A stretch of 5,253 nucleotides of DNA, taken from assembly GCA_019689695.1 (NCBI GenBank), contig JADGHA010000316.1, positions 1 through 5,253 on the forward strand, read 5' to 3'. This document shows, piece after piece, positions 1 to 5,253 of the stretch (within the stretch, counting starts at the first letter, position 1; every line of letters starts with the position of its first letter). Source of the DNA: Micromonosporaceae bacterium (GTDB lineage: Bacteria; Actinomycetota; Actinomycetes; Mycobacteriales; Micromonosporaceae). The notes beneath the pieces were generated by a model. That model was not told the origin of the DNA and made no database searches. It was given only the letters and a program-made list of their open reading frames with translations. The translations under genes and the position numbers were made by a program.

Positions 1-1
1 G

Positions 2-529
2 ACCAGCGTCGAGTACGACGAGCAGGGGCGGCTGTGGGCGGCCGGCATCGCGGAGGACGGCCGCGCGGCGGCGGCGCTGTCCCGTGACCGCGGCCGGACC
101 TGGCAGCGACAGGAGGTGCCGGGCCAGGCCGGCCGGCTGGAGTCGGTGTGGCTGGAGATCTCCGCCGGCGGGGGCGACGTGTGGCTGCTGGGGCAGCGGG
201 CCGCTGGCGCCTTCCCCAGCCTGTGGCGGTTCGAGGGCGGCCGGGGTTGGCGCCCAGGCCCGGCGAGCGGGCATCCGGCCCGGGCGCTGGCGGTGGCGCC
301 GCTGGGCGGCGGCGCACTCGCGGTCGCGCTACCCGACGGCGCCGGGCTCGTCACGAGCAGGTACTGGGACACCGATTGGCCGTTGGCCGGAGCGCGCCTG
401 AAGGTCCTCGCCGATGGCACGCTGATGGCCGCCAAGAGCCCGCCGGGCGTGGCCTTCCTCGGCCTCGGGCACGGCGTCGACCGGCACTGGGTCCAGGTCA
501 GGCTGGAGTCGGGCGGCCCGGCCCGGTGA
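2..529 (+). CDS. BNR/Asp-box beta-propeller protein, C-terminal part (5' end outside window)
   Basis: The frame is open from base 2 and ends at TGA 527-529, giving 175 residues of a protein whose start lies upstream of the window. Bases 80-103 encode SRDRGRTW, a perfect fit to the Asp-box pattern S-x-D-x-G-x-T-W found on the blade turns of sialidase/BNR propellers. The preceding GRLWAAG and later runs such as VWLLGQR and LKVLADGTLMAAKSPPG look like repeated short beta strands of propeller blades. Only one clean Asp-box is visible in this part. Such proteins are often annotated as exo-alpha-sialidase or WD40/YVTN/BNR-like repeat proteins. The family fold is supported, but sialidase activity is not: no catalytic residues can be assessed in this fragment, and many actinomycete members are not enzymes. 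The internal GTG/ATG codons (for example GTG at 116) are not the true start because the propeller-like sequence continues upstream of them. The gene converges on the DUF397 gene and overlaps it by 32 bp. Confidence 0.75.
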   Translation, partial: TSVEYDEQGRLWAAGIAEDGRAAAALSRDRGRTWQRQEVPGQAGRLESVWLEISAGGGDVWLLGQRAAGAFPSLWRFEGGRGWRPGPASGHPARALAVAPLGGGALAVALPDGAGLVTSRYWDTDWPLAGARLKVLADGTLMAAKSPPGVAFLGLGHGVDRHWVQVRLESGGPAR

Positions 530-740
530 GCTCTCCGGACCGGATGCACCAAAGGAAGGCCTGCCAGCTTTCCCGATGGAACGACAGGACCGGCCCGCCG
601 GGGTCGGCCGAGTTCCGGATCGCGACAGCGTCCGGGAGCAACGCCACCTCGACGCAGCTGTTGGCGTCGCAACGAGTGCTCTTGCGCCACTGCGCGCGCT
701 TGACATCGGCCGCACGGAGCAACCTGGCACGTCCTTTCAC
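498..740 (-). CDS. DUF397 domain-containing small protein
   Basis: This is an 80-residue protein read from GTG 740-738 to TGA 500-498. It carries the DUF397 signature: WRKSTR (residues 18-23), CVEVA (29-33), VAIRNSADP (39-47), GPVLSF (49-54) and the closing WQAFL (59-63) followed by IRSGEL. The start is uncertain. GTG 740 has no good Shine-Dalgarno sequence close to it, whereas TTG 722-720 has AAAGGA (737-732) nine bases ahead and would give a 74-residue protein with all motifs intact. DUF397 proteins are usually about 60-80 residues, so both fit. The gene lies 20 bp downstream of the XRE regulator gene on the same strand, the classic arrangement in actinomycetes, where the two products are thought to act as a pair and DUF397 members are reported to counteract or modulate their XRE partner (for example Scr1/Scr2 of Streptomyces coelicolor). 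The biochemical role is unknown. Its last codons overlap the convergent BNR gene. Confidence 0.85.
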   Translation of the reverse strand: MKGRARLLRAADVKRAQWRKSTRCDANSCVEVALLPDAVAIRNSADPGGPVLSFHRESWQAFLWCIRSGELTGPGRPTPA

Positions 741-743
741 AGT

Positions 744-765
744 GGTAGGGAACTGCTCCCCTACC
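744..765 (-). other. RNA hairpin at the XRE/DUF397 gene junction
   Basis: A perfect 7-bp inverted repeat, GGTAGGG (744-750) and CCCTACC (759-765), flanks an 8-base loop. In the minus-strand mRNA it spans the TAG stop codon of the regulator (763-761) and ends three bases before GTG 740. It also captures part of the only strong purine run here (GGGGAG, 761-756). There is no U-tract after it, so it looks more like a translational or mRNA-stability element between two operon genes than a terminator. The function is inferred. Confidence 0.4.
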
Positions 766-1612
766 CACTCGCCAGGGCCTGAATCATGCTGCGTGTCTCC
801 TCCGGCCCGAGGGCCGACTTCCGTAACACCTCAAACGCGTCGCGGTAGCGGCGCAGGTCGTGCGGAGCATCCCGGATCACGCCGCCGGTCAGGTCTTCGC
901 AGTAGACCAGTGACGAGACCGCGTCGCTACCGAAGGTGAGGATCTCGAACGACCCGGCCAGCCCCGGATGGGCGCCGGCCGCGAACGGCAGGGCCTGGAC
1001 GGTGATGTTCGGCCGTTCGCTCGCTTCGATGAGGCGCCACAGCTGACGGCGCATCACGTCCGGGCCGCCCACCTGACGGCGCAGGACGGCCTCGTCGATG
1101 ACCACCGCGAGTTGAGGTGGTGGCTCCCGCACGAGCACCGCCTGCCGGGCCAGCCGGGCGGCGACACCCCGGCTGACCGCGTCCGGGCCGTCCAGCACGA
1201 TCGACCGGCGCATGATGGCGCTGGCGTACTCGGCGGTCTGGAGGATGCCGGGAAACACCTGTGGCTCGAAGGCGAGGATCGCGGTCGCGTCCTCCTCGAA
1301 GGCGACGAACGTGGCGTACGCGTCGGAGAGCCCGTTGCCGAACACCTTCTCCCACCGGGCCCGCCGCCGGGCCTGGGCGGCGAGGCTGGTGAACTGTGCG
1401 CGCTGGGCCTCCGGCACCCGGTAGAGCGCGAGCAGCTTGGCCAGGTCGGCGTCGCGGATGCCGGTGGTGCCGGTCTCGATCCGGCTCAGCTTCGCGTCCG
1501 ACCAGCCGAAGTTGGCGGCCACCTCGGTGAGCGTGTGGCCGCTCTGCTCCCGTAGCCGGCGCAGGCGCGCGGCGAGATGGCGCCGTTCGGACGGGAGGGG
1601 CTTAGGTGGCAT
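761..1612 (-). CDS. XRE-family helix-turn-helix regulator with DUF5753-like C-terminal region
   Basis: This is a 283-residue DNA-binding regulator. Residues about 13-70 form an XRE/HTH_31-type helix-turn-helix: LAARLRRLREQSG, then TLTEVAANFGWSDAKLSRIETG, where SDAKLSRIE is the recognition helix. Residues about 100-275 match the C-terminal region found in WhiJ-like/DUF5753 regulators, with the hallmark VFPGILQTAEYA (about 119-130), then the region around VVIDEAVLRRQVGG and the run ITVQALPFAAGAHPGLAGSFEIL. The start is ATG 1612-1610 (MPPKPLPSE). An in-frame ATG at 1663 would add 17 residues that do not resemble the family and would overlap the probable promoter. Neither start has a convincing Shine-Dalgarno sequence. 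The gene is followed closely by the DUF397 gene, forming the usual pair, and is divergent from clpB. Relatives affect sporulation and antibiotic production in Streptomyces. The target genes of this one are unknown; autoregulation is likely but unproven. Confidence 0.92.
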   Translation of the reverse strand: MPPKPLPSERRHLAARLRRLREQSGHTLTEVAANFGWSDAKLSRIETGTTGIRDADLAKLLALYRVPEAQRAQFTSLAAQARRRARWEKVFGNGLSDAYATFVAFEEDATAILAFEPQVFPGILQTAEYASAIMRRSIVLDGPDAVSRGVAARLARQAVLVREPPPQLAVVIDEAVLRRQVGGPDVMRRQLWRLIEASERPNITVQALPFAAGAHPGLAGSFEILTFGSDAVSSLVYCEDLTGGVIRDAPHDLRRYRDAFEVLRKSALGPEETRSMIQALASG

Positions 1613-1619
1613 GTTTCGT

Positions 1620-1650
1620 GCATACCAGCCAGCAAATCGCCGGGCATACC
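1620..1650 (-). repeat. Direct repeat GGTATGC upstream of the XRE gene
   Basis: On the minus strand GGTATGC occurs twice, at 1650-1644 and 1626-1620, 24 bp apart. The upstream copy lies inside the 12-bp palindrome CGGGCATACCCG (1641-1652) and includes the proposed -10 box. The downstream copy is 8 bases before the ATG. This placement would suit autoregulatory sites for the XRE protein, but only two short copies are present and the role is inferred. Confidence 0.3.
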
Positions 1651-1672
1651 CGCAGAGTGGCATGACTTGCAA
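1643..1672 (-). promoter_or_regulatory. Candidate promoter of the XRE/DUF397 operon
   Basis: Reading the minus strand, TTGCAA (1672-1667) matches the -35 consensus at 4 of 6 positions. After 18 bases comes TATGCC (1648-1643), which shares TAT with the -10 consensus. Transcription would begin near 1636, giving a leader of about 24 bases before ATG 1612, and this would exclude the alternative start at 1663. The match is moderate. Confidence 0.35.
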
Positions 1673-1715
1673 GATCACGTGGCCTGCCTCACATATCCGG
1701 CCTGGCATATCAAGA

Positions 1716-1736
1716 CTTGAGTGCACTACGCTCAAC
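1716..1736 (+). promoter_or_regulatory. HAIR element, probable HspR operator for clpB
   Basis: CTTGAGT (1716-1722), a 7-base spacer, then GCTCAAC (1730-1736). The HspR-associated inverted repeat consensus is CTTGAGT-N7-ACTCAAG: the left arm is perfect and the right arm matches at 5 of 7 positions (CTCAA core), with exactly the right spacing. HspR binding here would cover the proposed -10 box and block transcription. In actinobacteria HspR with DnaK as co-repressor controls dnaK, clpB and sometimes lon, and the adjacent gene here is clpB, so the assignment is strong. HspR itself is not encoded in the window. Confidence 0.88.
1727..1732 (+). promoter_or_regulatory. Candidate clpB -10 box (leaderless transcript)
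   Basis: TACGCT fits the actinobacterial TANNNT -10 pattern. Transcription would begin about 7 bases later, at or next to 1740, the first base of the clpB GTG. No Shine-Dalgarno sequence lies before that GTG (the preceding bases are CTACGCTCAACTCT), which agrees with a leaderless mRNA. The -35 region (around 1703-1708, TGGCAT) is weak. The box lies inside the HAIR element. Confidence 0.45.
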
Positions 1737-1739
1737 TCT

Positions 1740-4334
<2,595 letters not shown>

Positions 4335-4384
4335 GCACAGCGGGGTGGATTCGCCTGGTTGTTTGTCCTATTCGTTCTGTTCAG

Positions 4385-4438
4385 CTTCCGTCATCCGTCG
4401 CCGGCCCGCTAAGTTGTCCGCGAAGGATGTGACGGAAG
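4385..4438. repeat. Inverted repeat in front of the membrane-protein gene
   Basis: CTTCCGTCA (4385-4393) is the exact reverse complement of TGACGGAAG (4430-4438). Pairing can extend by TCC (4394-4396) with GGA (4425-4427) across a 2-base TG bulge. The arms are 36 bases apart and flank a possible -10 box (TAAGTT, 4410-4415). The right arm overlaps the Shine-Dalgarno sequence. It could be a DNA operator or, in read-through RNA from clpB, a stem hiding the ribosome binding site. Confidence 0.5.
4410..4415 (+). promoter_or_regulatory. Possible -10 box for the membrane-protein gene
   Basis: TAAGTT fits TANNNT and would start transcription near 4422, giving a leader of roughly 24 bases that contains the Shine-Dalgarno sequence. 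No good -35 is visible at the proper distance (TTCCGT at 4386-4391 is poor), so an activator or alternative sigma factor, or no promoter at all, is possible. Confidence 0.25.
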
Positions 4439-4441
4439 GGG
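4436..4441 (+). promoter_or_regulatory. Ribosome binding site setting the GTG 4446 start
   Basis: AAGGGG lies four bases before GTG 4446, and the wider purine run is GGAAGGGG (4434-4441). The nearby ATG 4427 and GTG 4429 run into stops at once, so this site decides the start of the membrane-protein gene. Its left part lies inside the right arm of the inverted repeat. Confidence 0.7.
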
Positions 4442-4445
4442 TCCC

Positions 4446-5253
4446 GTGAGCTCTGCAGCCCAGGTAGGTGAGCCGCCGCGGACACGGCCGGCCGTGGTGA
4501 CCGTGGCCGTGTGGCTGCTGTTCGCGGTGGCCGCTCTCCAGCTCATCTCGGTGGTGCTGGACCTGAGCCAGGCCGGCACGATCGCCGACGCCACCGAGGC
4601 GGCCTACCGCGGCACCGGTGACGAGGAGGCCCGGCGGACCGGTGTGATCATCGGTACGGTGGCCGGCGCGGTGATCGGCGCCGTGCTCGCGATCGCCTAC
4701 ATCGTCCTGGCCTTCTTCAACAACCGCGGCAAGAACCCGGCCCGCATCACCACCTGGGTCCTCGCCGGCCTCGGGGTGTGCTGCGGCACCATCGGCGTCA
4801 TCGCGGGCGCGGCCAGCAGCTCGTTCAACTTCGGCGGCAGCGACGACGGTCCCGACCCGGCCGACGTCCAGCGGCAGGTCAACGACGCCCTGCCGTCGTG
4901 GTACAACCCGATCGCGATCACGCTCGGCGTGCTCGTGCTGCTCGCGCTGCTGGCGGTGATAATCCTGCTGGCCCTGCCGCCGGCGAACGAGTTCTTCCGC
5001 AAGCCGCAGCAGGTCTGGCAACCGCCGGCGTACCCGCAGGCGGGCGGCTACCCGCAGCCCGGCGGCTACCCCGCACCTGGCTCGTACTACCCACCGCCGG
5101 CGCAGCCGCCGGCACCCGGCATCCCGCCCGCACCGCCACCACCGGGCGGCCAGCCTGCACCGCCACCACCCGGCGGCCAGCCGCCCGCGGGATACGAACC
5201 GCCCGGCGGGAGCACGCCTACGGCGCCCCCCGCACCCGGCGGCCCACAAGGGC
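4446..5253 (+). CDS. Predicted four-helix membrane protein with Pro/Gly-rich tail (3' end outside window)
   Basis: The frame runs from GTG 4446 to the window edge without a stop: 269 codons, incomplete at the C-terminus. After a short N-terminus with basic residues (PPRTRP), four hydrophobic segments are visible: about residues 17-38 (VVTVAVWLLFAVAALQ), 66-91, 101-122 and 155-177. An acidic extracellular-type loop (DDGPDPADVQRQVNDALP) lies between helices 3 and 4. Basic residues before helix 1 (RTR) and after helix 4 (FFRKP) suggest that both ends are cytoplasmic. From about residue 187 the sequence is a low-complexity Pro/Gly/Tyr/Gln tail with short tandem repeats. Proteins of this layout are common next to housekeeping genes in Micromonospora-like actinomycetes and are annotated as hypothetical. 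I cannot name a function. Coding is supported by the good ribosome binding site, GC-rich third positions and the clear transmembrane pattern. The long minus-strand frame across it is a shadow. Confidence 0.88.
   Translation, partial: MSSAAQVGEPPRTRPAVVTVAVWLLFAVAALQLISVVLDLSQAGTIADATEAAYRGTGDEEARRTGVIIGTVAGAVIGAVLAIAYIVLAFFNNRGKNPARITTWVLAGLGVCCGTIGVIAGAASSSFNFGGSDDGPDPADVQRQVNDALPSWYNPIAITLGVLVLLALLAVIILLALPPANEFFRKPQQVWQPPAYPQAGGYPQPGGYPAPGSYYPPPAQPPAPGIPPAPPPPGGQPAPPPPGGQPPAGYEPPGGSTPTAPPAPGGPQG
5031..5066 (+). repeat. 18-bp tandem repeat encoding YPQxGG
   Basis: Two adjacent 18-bp units (5031-5048 and 5049-5066) differ at two positions and encode YPQAGG and YPQPGG. A shortened third version, YPAPG, follows. 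They form the start of the low-complexity cytoplasmic tail of the membrane protein, from about residue 196. Confidence 0.75.
5130..5183 (+). repeat. 27-bp tandem repeat encoding APPPPGGQP
   Basis: Two adjacent 27-bp units (5130-5156 and 5157-5183) match at 25 of 27 positions and both encode APPPPGGQP (residues 229-237 and 238-246). The differences are synonymous third-base changes, so the peptide repeat is conserved. Such repeats expand and contract by slippage, so tail length may vary between strains. Confidence 0.8.

Noticed and set aside
148..939. 263-codon plus-strand frame across the BNR, DUF397 and XRE genes
   Set aside because: Arg/Gly-rich product spanning three better supported genes on both strands; a GC-driven shadow.
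1437..1739. Upstream in-frame extension of clpB to an ATG at 1437 (965 aa)
   Set aside because: It runs antisense through the XRE coding region and the HAIR operator, and ClpB proteins begin at the xxxRLTTKSREV stretch encoded from 1740.
4368..5249. 293-codon open frame on the minus strand opposite the membrane protein
   Set aside because: Arg/Ala/Gly-rich low-complexity product with no domain; the plus-strand frame has a ribosome binding site and clear transmembrane segments.

Overview
The window is very GC-rich, uses GTG starts freely, and carries gene families typical of actinomycetes: a helix-turn-helix regulator paired with a DUF397 protein, a clpB with an HspR-type operator, and a membrane protein with a proline/glycine-rich tail. 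Together these suggest a filamentous actinobacterium, most likely Micromonosporaceae (Micromonospora or a relative). The family-level call is an impression from protein style, not from a search.

Layout. (1) Bases 2-529, plus strand: the last 175 residues of a BNR/Asp-box (sialidase-like beta-propeller) protein whose start lies outside the window. (2) Bases 498-1612, minus strand: a two-gene operon made of an XRE-family regulator (HTH plus a DUF5753-like C-terminal region) followed after about 20 bases by a small DUF397 protein. The DUF397 gene overlaps the end of the BNR gene by 32 bp, tail to tail. (3) Bases 1613-1739: a 127-bp divergent control region between the regulator and clpB. It holds a near-consensus HAIR element (the HspR operator), a likely -10 box placed so that clpB mRNA would be leaderless, and a candidate promoter for the regulator. 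(4) Bases 1740-4334, plus strand: complete clpB (864 aa), the Hsp100 disaggregase. (5) Bases 4335-4445: a spacer with a T-rich stretch and a 9-bp inverted repeat whose right arm covers the next gene's ribosome binding site. (6) Bases 4446 to the window end, plus strand: a predicted four-helix membrane protein with a Pro/Gly/Tyr-rich tail containing short tandem repeats, cut off by the window edge.

How the parts work together. ClpB acts with the DnaK system to resolve aggregated proteins. The HAIR element places it in the HspR heat-shock regulon, so it should be de-repressed when DnaK/HspR is titrated by unfolded protein. The XRE/DUF397 pair is divergently transcribed, and nothing in the sequence shows it regulates clpB. 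Such pairs are an expanded, poorly understood actinomycete family linked to development and antibiotic control. I see no mobile element, CRISPR array, or RNA gene. The most informative signals are the compact regulatory architecture in front of clpB and the inverted repeat in front of the membrane-protein gene; there is no clear sign of a wholly new system.
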